From Pseudomonas asplenii (lineage in GTDB: Bacteria > Pseudomonadota > Gammaproteobacteria > Pseudomonadales > Pseudomonadaceae), in contig NZ_JSYZ01000007.1 in NCBI RefSeq assembly GCF_001293465.1, positions 231,220 to 295,219 of the forward strand: a stretch of DNA of 64,000 bases. Direction: 5' to 3'. The position numbers and the translations under genes are program-made. Shown here in pieces: positions 28,089-37,095 of the stretch. A model generated the notes under the pieces. That model had not been told where the DNA came from. It made no database searches and was given only the letters and a program-made list of their open reading frames with translations. Positions within the stretch are counted from its first letter, which is position 1; the number at the start of each line of letters is the position of its first letter.

Positions 28089-28904
28089 ATGAATGCCAAT
28101 ATTCGTCGCCAAAGTGACAGCCGCAAAGCCGAGGGGCACAGCGATGATCATCACGACTATCAGGACCTGCCCCGGGTGATCACCGCGTTCTCCCGCGACC
28201 AGCCGGCCGGCAGCTACAACGCGCCGCACAGCCATCCGCGGGGGCAGTTTCTCTATGCCAGCAAGGGCCTGATGCGGGTCGCCAGCGAGCAGGGCATCTG
28301 GTACATCCCACCCCAGCGCGGGCTGTGGATTCCGGCGGGGGTGGTGCACGACCAGGTGATGCTCAGCGACACGCGGATGCGCACGATCTACGTCGAGCGC
28401 AGCCAGGCCGAACGGTTCGGTGAGCGGGTCAAGGTGATCGAGGTCGACACGCTGCTGCGCGAGCTGATCCTGGCCCTGGCCGAGCAGCCGATGCTGTATC
28501 CGGACGACCCGCCCAACCGCAGCATCGTCACGCTGATCCTGCACAAGCTGGAACATTCGCGGACGGTGCCGCTGGAGATTCCCTGGCCCCGGGACCGCCG
28601 TCTGGTCACGATCTGCCAGCAGATACTGGAGGAGCCGGGCAAGGCACAGACCATCGAGCAATGGTCCGAGGTGGTCGGCGCGAGCAGCCGGACGCTGATC
28701 CGGTTATTCATCAGCGAAACCGGCATCACCTACCGGCAGTGGGTACAGCAGGTCCGGGTAGCCCGGGCCTTGACCCTGCTGGAGGCTGGCGAACCGGTCA
28801 ATCGCATTGCCGACAGCCTGGGGTTCGCCAGCCCGAGCGCCTTTTCGGCGATGTTCAGGCGCCTGCTGGGCGAGTCGCCCAGGGACTATCAGGAGCGGGA
28901 CTGA
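28089..28904 (+). CDS. AraC-family transcriptional regulator (NimR-like)
   Basis: 271 residues. An N-terminal cupin (HSHPRGQFLYASKG, PPQRGLWIPAGVVH) is joined to a C-terminal double helix-turn-helix (EVVGASSRTLIRLFISETG, INRIADSLGF-like VNRIADSLGFASPSAFSAMF). This matches the NimR/YeaM group. It is divergent from the NimT-like exporter and most likely controls it through the 78-base intergenic segment. Confidence 0.87.
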   Translation: MNANIRRQSDSRKAEGHSDDHHDYQDLPRVITAFSRDQPAGSYNAPHSHPRGQFLYASKGLMRVASEQGIWYIPPQRGLWIPAGVVHDQVMLSDTRMRTIYVERSQAERFGERVKVIEVDTLLRELILALAEQPMLYPDDPPNRSIVTLILHKLEHSRTVPLEIPWPRDRRLVTICQQILEEPGKAQTIEQWSEVVGASSRTLIRLFISETGITYRQWVQQVRVARALTLLEAGEPVNRIADSLGFASPSAFSAMFRRLLGESPRDYQERD

Positions 28905-28908
28905 AGAC

Positions 28909-29235
28909 CTAGATCGGCTTGATCGAAATCACCTCGAAGTAGCGAAACTTCTTCTTTTTCGCCGCGGCCTTGGCCTCCTGCTCGGCGGTGAAGGTGCTCA
29001 GGGTGTTGGCGTCGTACACCAACTCCTCGATCTCGCCTTCGAACTCCTTGGTCGCGTGCAGGATCACCCGCAGCTTTGGCGACAGAGCCTTGGCGACGGG
29101 CCGGGGTTTGGCGGGCGCTGCCGGGGTGACGACAAGCTTGGGTTCAGGTACTTGCGGGGAGATCGGTTCAGCACTCGGGCGCAGGGAGCCGAACAGCGCC
29201 AGGCGCATCTCCTCTTCGCTCAGGACATTGCTCAT
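28909..29235 (-). CDS. Hypothetical protein, 108 residues
   Basis: It starts MSNVLSEEEMRLALFG, followed by a proline/alanine-rich linker (roughly residues 20-50), a short folded segment (LRVILHATKEFEGEIEELVYDANTLS), and a lysine-rich tail AKKKKFRYFEV. No domain is recognised. The SEEEMRLALFG start recalls small Pseudomonas proteins of unknown function. It ends five bases from the AraC-type gene stop, convergent with it. Confidence 0.65.
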   Translation of the reverse strand: MSNVLSEEEMRLALFGSLRPSAEPISPQVPEPKLVVTPAAPAKPRPVAKALSPKLRVILHATKEFEGEIEELVYDANTLSTFTAEQEAKAAAKKKKFRYFEVISIKPI

Positions 29236-29351
29236 TGCGGGTGTCTCGATTACAGGTAGGCAACTGGATATGTAGTAAGCTAACGAACTTTACCAGAGTT
29301 GTCTGTCGTCCGCTGCGATCGTTGTCACCGTTTGCTTTCCACCTTGCAGAA

Positions 29352-29984
29352 TCAGGCCCCCTTGGCGATCAACTTGGCAAGAAGCCCCGCCCGGCGCAGG
29401 CGATCGGCATTTTCCTTCGCCACGAACTGCGGCAACAGTTCCCGGGCCTGCTGCGCCGTGAGGATGAACACCCCATCATCGTCACCGATGGCCAGGTCAC
29501 CCGGCTGGACCTGGACGTCACCGACCCGCACCGGCAGGTTGAGTTCGCCGCTCTGCCCCAGGCTGCGGGTGGTCAGTGCGCTGACGCCTCGGCTGAAGAT
29601 CGGCAGACGGTGCTCGCGCAGCGCCGCGACGTCGGTCACCGCGCCGGACACCACCACGCCGGCCAACCCCTTGATCAGCGCCGCCAGGGTGCGCAACTCG
29701 CCCCAGCAGGCACACTCGCGGTCGCCCTCGCATTCGATCACCAGCACATCACCCGGCTCGCAACACAGCAAGGCATCGCGCAGGATGCTGCCATCGGGTG
29801 TGCGCAGCCTGGCCGTCACCACGTTGCCGATCATGTGGATGCCCTCGAACAACGGCCTCAGGCCCCGCAGGTAGCCCGTGTCGAGCACATGGCCGATGGT
29901 GGAGCTGGAAATACTCCGGTACTGCAGCAGCAGTGCTGCGTCGACCAGTTGCCGACGCGGTGCGATTCGTGGGTTCAGCGACAT
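29352..29984 (-). CDS. RraA-like / HMG-aldolase-fold protein at the end of the achromobactin operon
   Basis: 210 residues of the RraA/4-hydroxy-4-methyl-2-oxoglutarate aldolase fold (SISSSTIGHVLDTGYLRG, PGDVLVIECEGDRECACWGEL, GVVVSGAVTDVAALRE, VQVQPGDLAIGDDDGVF). The substrate-binding arginine that normally precedes the metal-binding aspartate (GxxRD) is replaced by threonine (T117-D118), so standard aldolase activity is doubtful. The start overlaps the FhuF-like stop by ten bases, so it is co-translated with achromobactin genes. Its role there is unknown; citrate and 2-oxoglutarate handling is a possibility. Confidence 0.82.
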   Translation of the reverse strand: MSLNPRIAPRRQLVDAALLLQYRSISSSTIGHVLDTGYLRGLRPLFEGIHMIGNVVTARLRTPDGSILRDALLCCEPGDVLVIECEGDRECACWGELRTLAALIKGLAGVVVSGAVTDVAALREHRLPIFSRGVSALTTRSLGQSGELNLPVRVGDVQVQPGDLAIGDDDGVFILTAQQARELLPQFVAKENADRLRRAGLLAKLIAKGA

Positions 29985-30754
29985 TTCTTCGGCCTCAGCA
30001 GGGGGCAGGTGGAACAGTATTCGACCGGATGGCTCGCCTCGTAGTAGAAGCAGCAGGTGCGTCGAAAGCGGATGCGCTTGCCTTCGTTTTCAAGGATCGT
30101 CGGCGGTCGGCGAAAATGCCGGAGCGGGTTGTAGTCCAGGCCGAACAAGGCCGGCTCGGCCTCGTTCAGCAGCCAGTGGAAATCAGCCTCGCAGCGCTGG
30201 CGAATAAAGGGGTCCTCGACCTTGGCCATGCGCTTCTCGTACAGCGAATAGACCCGCACCGCGGTGTTCTCCCAGAGAATCCTGCGGGAAATGCCGGTGA
30301 CTCGGTAGAAAGTCTGCCACAGCGGCTGGAACGTTCCGGCGAACAGGCTGGAGACGATGGACTCGCGCCAGGCCTCGCGCTGCCCCGGCGCGTAGCCGAA
30401 CGCCTGGGGCTGATCCAGCGGCATCGACGAGGTCCACAGGCCATCATCATGCCCGTACTCGACCCGGCAGTTGTCCAGCGACAGCAGCAGGCCCTTGTCG
30501 TACACCGACATCGCGTACAGGCAGGCGCCGGTGCCGAGAAAGGAGAAACGCTTGGCCAGCAGCGAAGCGGTGATCGCCAGGGTCGGCGAACCGATCACCG
30601 GTCCCAGCGCCTGCAGCAGGTCTTCGCAGGTCGTCTCATCGAGCAGGGCCCGCGCCGGCAGCGAACGCGGGTCGCTCTGCTGTAACGGCTTGAGCCGCAG
30701 CGCCCCGGACAGCAGCGCCCACTGTGCGTCGGTGAACAGATGGGCCAGGGTCAT
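29975..30754 (-). CDS. FhuF-like siderophore ferric reductase
   Basis: 259 residues. The C-terminus carries the FhuF-type [2Fe-2S] cysteine motif C234-C235-x11-C247-x2-C250 (RTCCFYYE ... YCSTCPLL). Upstream is the ferric-reductase-like domain ([28 protein letters not shown]). FhuF proteins release iron from imported siderophores in the cytoplasm by reduction. The start overlaps the CbrD-like stop as ATGA. It fits iron release from ferric achromobactin. Confidence 0.88.
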   Translation of the reverse strand: MTLAHLFTDAQWALLSGALRLKPLQQSDPRSLPARALLDETTCEDLLQALGPVIGSPTLAITASLLAKRFSFLGTGACLYAMSVYDKGLLLSLDNCRVEYGHDDGLWTSSMPLDQPQAFGYAPGQREAWRESIVSSLFAGTFQPLWQTFYRVTGISRRILWENTAVRVYSLYEKRMAKVEDPFIRQRCEADFHWLLNEAEPALFGLDYNPLRHFRRPPTILENEGKRIRFRRTCCFYYEASHPVEYCSTCPLLRPKKCR

Positions 30755-31542
30755 TGCGGCAATTCCCGGCCAAACGGGATGCACAGCGGTGTTCCGAAGA
30801 ACGGGTCGCTGATGATCCGGCAGTTGAGGTTGAACACCTGCTTGACCAGCGCCTCGCTGAGAATGTCCGTCGGGCGCCCCTGGGCGAAGGCCGTGCGCTG
30901 GTGCACCGCGACCATGTGGTCGGCGTAGCGGCAGGCCAGGTTCAGGTCGTGCAGGACCATGACGATGGTCTTGCCCTCCTGGCGATTGAGGTCGCGCAGC
31001 AGGTCGAGGACTTCGATCTGGTGAGCCAGGTCGAGAAAGGTGGTCGGCTCGTCGAGCAGGACCATCTCGGTGTCCTGGGCCAGGGTCATGGCGATCCACG
31101 CCCGCTGCCGCTGGCCGCCGGACAGCGCGTCCACCGGACGCTCGGCCAACTCCAGCGTGCCGGTCTGCTGCAGGGCGCGCTCGACCATCGCCTCGTCCTG
31201 CTGCGACCACTGCTGCATCCAGTTCTGGTACGGGTAGCGCCCCAGCGCCACCAGTTGCCGCACGCTGATACCCTCGGGCGCGCTCGGCATCTGCGGCAGG
31301 ATCGCCAGTTCGCGGGCCACCGTCGCCGTCGACTTGCGATGGATGTCGGTGCCGTTGAGGATCACCCGCCCCTGCTGCGGTTTGAGCAGCCGGGCGAAGG
31401 ATTTGAGCAGGGTGCTCTTGCCGCAGCCGTTGCTGCCGATCAGTACCGACACCTGGCCCTGGGGCAGTTGCAAGTCGAGCCCTTCGATGATTGCCTGGCG
31501 CTGGTAACTCAGGGTCAGGCCTTGGGCTGTAATGGATGCCAT
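30751..31542 (-). CDS. cbrD: Ferric achromobactin ABC transporter ATPase (CbrD)
   Basis: 263 residues of the FecE/FhuC type. Walker A is GSNGCGKST, signature [17 protein letters not shown], Walker [16 protein letters not shown], and the H-loop [14 protein letters not shown]. The ATG at 31542 follows GAGGAATTGCAG. It powers the CbrB/CbrC permease pair upstream in the operon. Assignment as CbrD rests on its place in the achromobactin locus. Confidence 0.92.
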   Translation of the reverse strand: MASITAQGLTLSYQRQAIIEGLDLQLPQGQVSVLIGSNGCGKSTLLKSFARLLKPQQGRVILNGTDIHRKSTATVARELAILPQMPSAPEGISVRQLVALGRYPYQNWMQQWSQQDEAMVERALQQTGTLELAERPVDALSGGQRQRAWIAMTLAQDTEMVLLDEPTTFLDLAHQIEVLDLLRDLNRQEGKTIVMVLHDLNLACRYADHMVAVHQRTAFAQGRPTDILSEALVKQVFNLNCRIISDPFFGTPLCIPFGRELPQ

Positions 31543-31552
31543 CTGCAATTCC

Positions 31553-32584
31553 TCAGTGCCGCTGGTTGATCAGGAGATAGAGAAAGAACGGTGTGCCCAG
31601 CACCGCGACGAAAATACCCGCGGGCAGGTCCAGGGGCAGAAACAGCGTGCGCCCGACCAGGTCGGCCAGCATCACCAGGTTCGCGCCGACCAGCGCCGAC
31701 ATCAGCGCCTGCCCGGCAAACCCCGGCGCCACCAGGCGTTTGGCGATATGCGGGGCGACCAGCCCGACGAAGGCGATCGCCCCGCCCCAGGCCACGGCCG
31801 CACCGGCCAGGGCCACGCTGACCAGCAACAGCCCGGCGCGCAGCCACTGCACCCGGGCGCCGATACCCCGGGCCAGGTCGTCGTCCAGTTGCTGCACCCG
31901 CACCTGCCGGGCCAGCCAGAGCAGCAACGGCAGGATCGCCAGCAGACAGCCGGCCAGGGCCCGCGGCTCCGGCCAACTGGCGCCGTAGACACTGCCCGTC
32001 AGCCAGACATAGGCCGACAGGGTGGTGGTCAACGGGCTGAACACCAGCAGGAAGGTGGTCACCGCCGCCAGCAGCGCCGACACGCCGACGCCGATCAGCA
32101 CCAGGCGCAGCGGCGACGTGCCCTGCTTCCAGGCCAGCAGGTAGATCGCCAGCGCGGCCAGGCCGGCTCCGGCCATCGCCGCCAGCGGCAGGAACTGCGA
32201 GCCCAGGGCCAGCGAGAAGAACGACAGATAGCCCACCGCCGCGGCGCTGGCGCCACTGGTGATGCCCAGCAGGTCCGGCGAGGCCAGCGGGTTGCGAATG
32301 ATGCTCTGCAGGATCAGCCCGGACACCGCCAGCGCCGCCCCCACCAGAGCCGCCAGCACCAGACGGGGCAGGCGCAGTTGCTCGACGATGAAGGTCAGCC
32401 CCGGGTCCGCGCCGCCGGCGAGCACGCGCAACACGGTCAGCGGCGACAGGTTGATCTTGCCCAGCGCCAGCGCGCCGAGCATCACCAGCAGGGTCAGCAG
32501 CAACGCCAGCACCAGGCGGCCCAGGCTGGAGAGGTCGAGCTGCCGGGAAAAGACCCCGTTACGCACGGTCACAGGCCTAGCCAT
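31553..32584 (-). CDS. cbrC: Ferric achromobactin ABC transporter permease (CbrC)
   Basis: 343 residues of the FecCD permease family: about ten membrane segments and the conserved [17 protein letters not shown] and [19 protein letters not shown] regions. The start at 32584 overlaps the CbrB stop by eight bases. It pairs with CbrB to form the inner-membrane channel. Confidence 0.92.
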   Translation of the reverse strand: MARPVTVRNGVFSRQLDLSSLGRLVLALLLTLLVMLGALALGKINLSPLTVLRVLAGGADPGLTFIVEQLRLPRLVLAALVGAALAVSGLILQSIIRNPLASPDLLGITSGASAAAVGYLSFFSLALGSQFLPLAAMAGAGLAALAIYLLAWKQGTSPLRLVLIGVGVSALLAAVTTFLLVFSPLTTTLSAYVWLTGSVYGASWPEPRALAGCLLAILPLLLWLARQVRVQQLDDDLARGIGARVQWLRAGLLLVSVALAGAAVAWGGAIAFVGLVAPHIAKRLVAPGFAGQALMSALVGANLVMLADLVGRTLFLPLDLPAGIFVAVLGTPFFLYLLINQRH

Positions 32585-33566
32585 GACGAGCCCCCCGTCG
32601 AGCCAGGACAATGAAGAACGGCGCCCCGAAGAACGCGGTCATCACCCCCACTGGCACCTCCTGCGGCAGGATCACCACCCGCGCCAGGGTATCGGCCAGC
32701 AACAGCAGCGTCGCGCCGAGCACCGCGCAGCCCGGCAGCAGCCAGCGATGATCGACGGACAGGCTCTTGCGCACCATGTGCGGCACCAGCAGACCAATGA
32801 AACCGATACTGCCGGCCAGTGCCACCGCACTGCCGGCCAGGCCGACGATCAGCACGCTCATCAGCAGGCGGATCGAGCCGGTACGCTGCCCCAGCCCGGT
32901 GGCGATCGCCTCGCCGGCGCTCAGCACATTGACCTGGCCGGCCAGCAGCCAGGCGCCGAACAACGCGAACGACACGCCGACCAGCAGCGGTGCGGCCATC
33001 GCCAGATCACGCTCGGAGAGCGAACCGGCGAGCCAGAACAGCACCGTGTCCAGGCCCTCCTCGTTGACCACCAGCAAGGCCTGACTGAAGGCGGAGAACA
33101 GCGCGGTCACCGCCGCCCCGGCCAGCACGATACGCAACGGGCTGAGACTGCTCTCGCCCCGGTTGCCGATCAGCCACACCAGGGCGCCGGCCAGCGCCGC
33201 GCCGAGAAAGGCGCACCACAGCCATTGCTGCATCGACGACAGGGCCAACAGCGACGAGCCGAGGATGATCGAAAAGGTCGCACCGGCGTTCACCCCGAAC
33301 AGCCCCGGCGAGGCCAGCGGGTTGCGCGTCAATGCCTGCATCAGCGCGCCGGCCACGGCCAGGCTGGAGCCGACCGCGATCGCCATCAGGGTCCGCGCCA
33401 GGCGGGTGCTGACGATCAGTTGCTCGCCGGCGCTCAGGCTGTCGGCCTGCATCAGGCCACTCAACAGCTGTGCCGGAGAGATCCAGGTGGCACCCGCCGC
33501 CAGGCTCAACAGGCAGGACAGCAACATCAGCAGCAGCGCCAGGCTCAGTTTCGAACCACGACTCAT
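32577..33566 (-). CDS. cbrB: Ferric achromobactin ABC transporter permease (CbrB)
   Basis: 329 residues of the FecCD family, with [20 protein letters not shown] and [20 protein letters not shown]. It is related to CbrC but clearly distinct, as expected for a heterodimeric permease. It overlaps the CbrA stop by four bases (ATGA). Confidence 0.92.
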   Translation of the reverse strand: MSRGSKLSLALLLMLLSCLLSLAAGATWISPAQLLSGLMQADSLSAGEQLIVSTRLARTLMAIAVGSSLAVAGALMQALTRNPLASPGLFGVNAGATFSIILGSSLLALSSMQQWLWCAFLGAALAGALVWLIGNRGESSLSPLRIVLAGAAVTALFSAFSQALLVVNEEGLDTVLFWLAGSLSERDLAMAAPLLVGVSFALFGAWLLAGQVNVLSAGEAIATGLGQRTGSIRLLMSVLIVGLAGSAVALAGSIGFIGLLVPHMVRKSLSVDHRWLLPGCAVLGATLLLLADTLARVVILPQEVPVGVMTAFFGAPFFIVLARRGARHG

Positions 33567-34459
33567 GAGGAGGCCACCACCCGGGCGATGTCATCGAGCA
33601 TCTGGTTGGCCCCGAGGATACCGCCGGAAAAACTCCAGGCGATGCTGTCGACCCGCCAGACCTGGCCATCCCGCGGAGCGCGCAGGTGCTGCCAGAACGG
33701 GTAATGCAGCAGACGCTCATAGTTGTGCTGCACGGTCTGGCTGTCCGTGCGCTGGAAAACGAAAAACAGGTCGGCATCGACCACAGGCAGGCTCTCTTTA
33801 CTGGTGAGTTTCATATAGGTGCCATGCGCGCCACGGGCCACCGGATTCCAGTCGAAACCCAGCTCGGTGAGCACGGAGCCGGCGAAGCTGCCCGGCAGGT
33901 AGCTGCGCACATGGTCTTCGCGCACATCCAGCACCGAGACGGTCAGCGGCCAGCGCCCGGCGAACTTCGCCTGCAACTGCTCGCGCAGGCGGATGACCCG
34001 CTGCTGCCACTGTCCGAGCAGGTCGCTGGCCGCCTGCTGACGGTTGAGCGCCACGCCCATCAGCGCCAGGGTCCGCTTGAACTCGAAAACCTCTTCGAGC
34101 ATCAGCACCCTGCCCATGCGCTCCAGCAACGGCGCGATACGCTGGTGGCGAAACCGCGAGGCGACGATCACGTCCGGCTTGAGCAGGACGATGTCCTCCA
34201 GGCTCGGCTGGGTTTCCAGGCCGACATGGGCGACACCGGCCAATGCCGGACGCAGGTAGCGAAACGTCGGTTTCTCGGTAGGCGAGTCGACCACGCCGAC
34301 CGGCGTCAGCCCCAGGGCCACGGCGCAGTCGGTGGCGCCCTGGAACAGCGTGACCAGCCGCGGCCCCTCGGCCCGGGCCAGGGTCGGCAGGGCCAGCAGG
34401 CCGAGGGACAGGCGCAGCACGCTGCGCCTGGAAGGATGCCAGGAACGCTCAGACTTCAC
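33563..34459 (-). CDS. cbrA: Ferric achromobactin periplasmic binding protein (CbrA)
   Basis: 298 residues from a GTG start at 34459, chosen because it overlaps the acsA stop by eleven bases and gives a normal signal peptide ([20 protein letters not shown], with a twin Arg before the hydrophobic core). The mature part has the FecB/FhuD class III fold ([35 protein letters not shown]). It delivers the ferric siderophore to CbrBC. The exact start is less certain than the gene. Confidence 0.88.
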   Translation of the reverse strand: MKSERSWHPSRRSVLRLSLGLLALPTLARAEGPRLVTLFQGATDCAVALGLTPVGVVDSPTEKPTFRYLRPALAGVAHVGLETQPSLEDIVLLKPDVIVASRFRHQRIAPLLERMGRVLMLEEVFEFKRTLALMGVALNRQQAASDLLGQWQQRVIRLREQLQAKFAGRWPLTVSVLDVREDHVRSYLPGSFAGSVLTELGFDWNPVARGAHGTYMKLTSKESLPVVDADLFFVFQRTDSQTVQHNYERLLHYPFWQHLRAPRDGQVWRVDSIAWSFSGGILGANQMLDDIARVVASS

Positions 34460-36317
34460 GGCGCAACCTGTGGAACGGGTTGACCACCTCGCCCTTGCCG
34501 AACGGCATGCTGCCCGGCCCACCGGCGCGGGCGATCATCGGCGTCAGCAGCAGCTTCTGCGGCCAGCGCGGTACCTCGAACAACTGGCGCTGGATCATCG
34601 CCCGGGCCTCGTCGTCGAATTCGATGCTCTGCAACAGGCCTTCGAGCACATCGCGCAACACCGTCCACAAGGCCGTCACCGGCACCGCATAGACCTGCGC
34701 CAGGGTGTCGATGATCGCCCGCACGTTGACCTGGATGCCCAGGGTCTGCAGCCAGAACAGCAGATCCTCGGGACGCTCGTGGTAAAGGGTGTTGGCATGG
34801 CCCTTCTTGATCCGGTAGACCGGGTCGGCCATGCCGTTGCGCTCCAGCCACGGCACGAAGATGCGCAGCGAGTCATGATCGCGCAACAGCAGGCCCTGGG
34901 CCTGGCCGGCCTTCCACACCAGCACCGCGTTCTGCCCATGGACCTCGCCGAGCATGCCGATGCGCAGCATGCGCAGGTTGATGTCGAAGAAGCTGTGGCT
35001 CAGTTCGCGAAACAGGGTCAGCACCGAAGCCTGGTTGCGCGGCAACTGGCGATACTCCAGCCACTCGTCGAAGAAGTGCCGGTCGCTGTCGGGCAGCGGC
35101 GTGCCCAGCGCGGCCATCGGCAGCAGGCGGCACTCGGGATCGTCGAGCAATGCCTTCGGATAGCCCCGCACCATCGCCGACAGGTGCCGCGGCGCCTCGT
35201 CGAACAAGGTCGCCTCGGGCGGCATGAACGCCCACCACTTGCCCTCGTCGCACAGGTGCAGCGAGCGCGCCAGGGTCTCGTCGCGGGTCAGCGCCTGGCG
35301 CAGCAGGTTCTCGCTGAGGCCGCCGTTGATCATCTTCACCGCCGGCAGGTAACGCGAGGCACCGAGGGAGTAGATCGCCATCGGCAACTTGAGGTAGTCG
35401 GCACTCGCGAAGCACGGGGTCATGGACCGCAGCGACGACGTGGCGAACACCGGCGCGCCCTGGAAGGCCAGGCGGCGGCAGTCACCGCGCGCGAACGCCG
35501 AGCCCAGCTGTGCCTCCAGCACATGTTCGAACTGCCAGGGGTGAACCGGCAGGGCGACGTGGCTGCGCTCGATCCCCAGCCCACGCAGTTCCTGTTCCAG
35601 CTCGGCCTGCAGGTTCTCCGGCAGCAGGTAGCGCGCCGGGAAGGACTGTTCGAGGTCCCCGACCCCGTCGCCGCATTGCAGCAGGGTCTTGTCCACCGCG
35701 ACCCAATGCAGGCTCACCGGCTGGGCGAACTCGGCCTGGTAGCGCCGGTACTCGTCCTCGTCCAGGCCCTGCTTGGCCTTCGCCAGCGGGTGGTACGGAC
35801 GATCGCGCAGCGACGCCCACTGCTCCATGGTGCGAAAGAAGGTCGCGCCATCCTGTGCCATCAGGTCCTGGTGGTCGATGCGGTGTTCCAGCGACAGCGC
35901 GGTCTGCCAGACACTGATGCGCAGCACTTCGAGAAACAGCGCCAGGCCCTTTTCATTGTCCTGCAGGCGCGGCGCCAGGCCGCTGAACACCCGCTGCATG
36001 AAGTCCTCGGGCGACAGCCGGGCCCAGCTTTCGCCCTGGCGCGCCAGCACCGGCGTACCTGGCACCTTCTCCCATTGCTGGGTGATGCCGGGACGCAGGG
36101 CGATGCTGATGAAGCGCTGCTCCGCCGCATCGCAACACCACTCCCAGATACGCTGCTGCGGGCTCGCCTCGGCCAGCAGCGGCGCCTGCGGATGAGCCAG
36201 TTGCCAGTGGGCGGTGTCCACCAGGTTCAGCGGTTCGCTGCCAAAGAAGTCTTCCGCCAGCAGGCAGTCGACCAGATCCTGCATCACCAGATCGGCGGCA
36301 CGTGAAGTGAAGTTCAT
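34449..36317 (-). CDS. acsA: Achromobactin NIS synthetase AcsA
   Basis: 622 residues of the IucA/IucC (NRPS-independent siderophore) synthetase family. The ATP/carboxylate-binding motifs are LPVHPWQFEHVL, YSLGASRYLPAVKMINGG and the C-terminal FhuF-like region with EVHGQNAVLVWK. In the achromobactin pathway AcsA is one of three synthetases (with AcsC and AcsD) that build the molecule from citrate, ethanolamine (from serine), diaminobutyrate and 2-oxoglutarate. The start at 36317 has an AAGGAAAA site and lies four bases after the acsB stop. Confidence 0.92.
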   Translation of the reverse strand: MNFTSRAADLVMQDLVDCLLAEDFFGSEPLNLVDTAHWQLAHPQAPLLAEASPQQRIWEWCCDAAEQRFISIALRPGITQQWEKVPGTPVLARQGESWARLSPEDFMQRVFSGLAPRLQDNEKGLALFLEVLRISVWQTALSLEHRIDHQDLMAQDGATFFRTMEQWASLRDRPYHPLAKAKQGLDEDEYRRYQAEFAQPVSLHWVAVDKTLLQCGDGVGDLEQSFPARYLLPENLQAELEQELRGLGIERSHVALPVHPWQFEHVLEAQLGSAFARGDCRRLAFQGAPVFATSSLRSMTPCFASADYLKLPMAIYSLGASRYLPAVKMINGGLSENLLRQALTRDETLARSLHLCDEGKWWAFMPPEATLFDEAPRHLSAMVRGYPKALLDDPECRLLPMAALGTPLPDSDRHFFDEWLEYRQLPRNQASVLTLFRELSHSFFDINLRMLRIGMLGEVHGQNAVLVWKAGQAQGLLLRDHDSLRIFVPWLERNGMADPVYRIKKGHANTLYHERPEDLLFWLQTLGIQVNVRAIIDTLAQVYAVPVTALWTVLRDVLEGLLQSIEFDDEARAMIQRQLFEVPRWPQKLLLTPMIARAGGPGSMPFGKGEVVNPFHRLRREV

Positions 36318-36321
36318 CGAG

Positions 36322-37095
36322 TCATTTTCCTTCTGCAGAAAGGGTGGCCAGGCGCGCTTGCAGCGCCCGGAAGGCAATACCGCGCTCATCGCCGAGAACA
36401 AAGGCGCGCACGCCCCGTTCCTGCCAGCGGGCGGCATCACCGGGTTGTCGGGGGATGGTGCAATACGGCACGCCCGCGGCCTGCGCGGCCTGCCAGGTGT
36501 CGAGCAATGCCTGCTGCACGGCCGGCTGGTCGATCCGCCAGGGCATGCCCAGCGATTGCGACAGGTCGGCGGCGCCTTCGAGGATCATGTCCAGGCCCGG
36601 TACCGCGGCGATCTCGGCGGCGCGACGAACGCCTTCGGCGCTCTCGATCATCGCCACCAGCATGATCTGCTCATTGGCCTCGCCGACGTACTGCGCCAGG
36701 CTGTGCTTGCCGAACGCGCCGGGGCGCCCGGCGTTGAGGCTGCGCCGCCCCAGCGGGTGGTACTTGCAGGCGGCGATGGCCTCGGCCAGTTGCCCGGGGC
36801 TTTCGATCATCGGCAGGACGATGCCCTGGGCTCCGCCATCGAGCAGGCGCAGCAGGGTCTTGGGGTTGAGATCGGCGACCCGCACCAGTGGCGTAAGACC
36901 ATAGGATTCGGCGGTGCGAATCATGTGCTCGACGGTTTCCGGATTGATCAGCACATGTTCCATGTCGATGATCACGAAGTCGAAACCGGCCTCGGCGATC
37001 AGCTCGATGGCCGCCGCCGCCGGGATCGAGCTGATCAGGCCGTAGACCGTCTCGCCCGCCTGCAACTTGCGCTTGAGCTGGTTGGTCCTCAGCAT
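36322..37095 (-). CDS. acsB: Achromobactin biosynthesis HpcH/HpaI aldolase-like protein AcsB
   Basis: 257 residues of the HpcH/HpaI aldolase/citrate-lyase beta fold (GLISSIPAAAAIELIAEAGF, DFVIIDMEH, GIVLPMIESPGQLAEAI, AMIESAEGVRRAAEIAAV, GAADLSQSLGMP). The metal-binding glutamate of AMIES and the DMEH acid pair are kept. Its exact step in achromobactin assembly is not clear. It overlaps acsC by seven bases. Confidence 0.9.
   Translation of the reverse strand: MLRTNQLKRKLQAGETVYGLISSIPAAAAIELIAEAGFDFVIIDMEHVLINPETVEHMIRTAESYGLTPLVRVADLNPKTLLRLLDGGAQGIVLPMIESPGQLAEAIAACKYHPLGRRSLNAGRPGAFGKHSLAQYVGEANEQIMLVAMIESAEGVRRAAEIAAVPGLDMILEGAADLSQSLGMPWRIDQPAVQQALLDTWQAAQAAGVPYCTIPRQPGDAARWQERGVRAFVLGDERGIAFRALQARLATLSAEGK

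Noticed and set aside
30755..31210. N-terminal extension of the FhuF-like reductase
   Set aside because: It is an alternative-frame reading of cbrD; the ATGA overlap at 30754 marks the true start.
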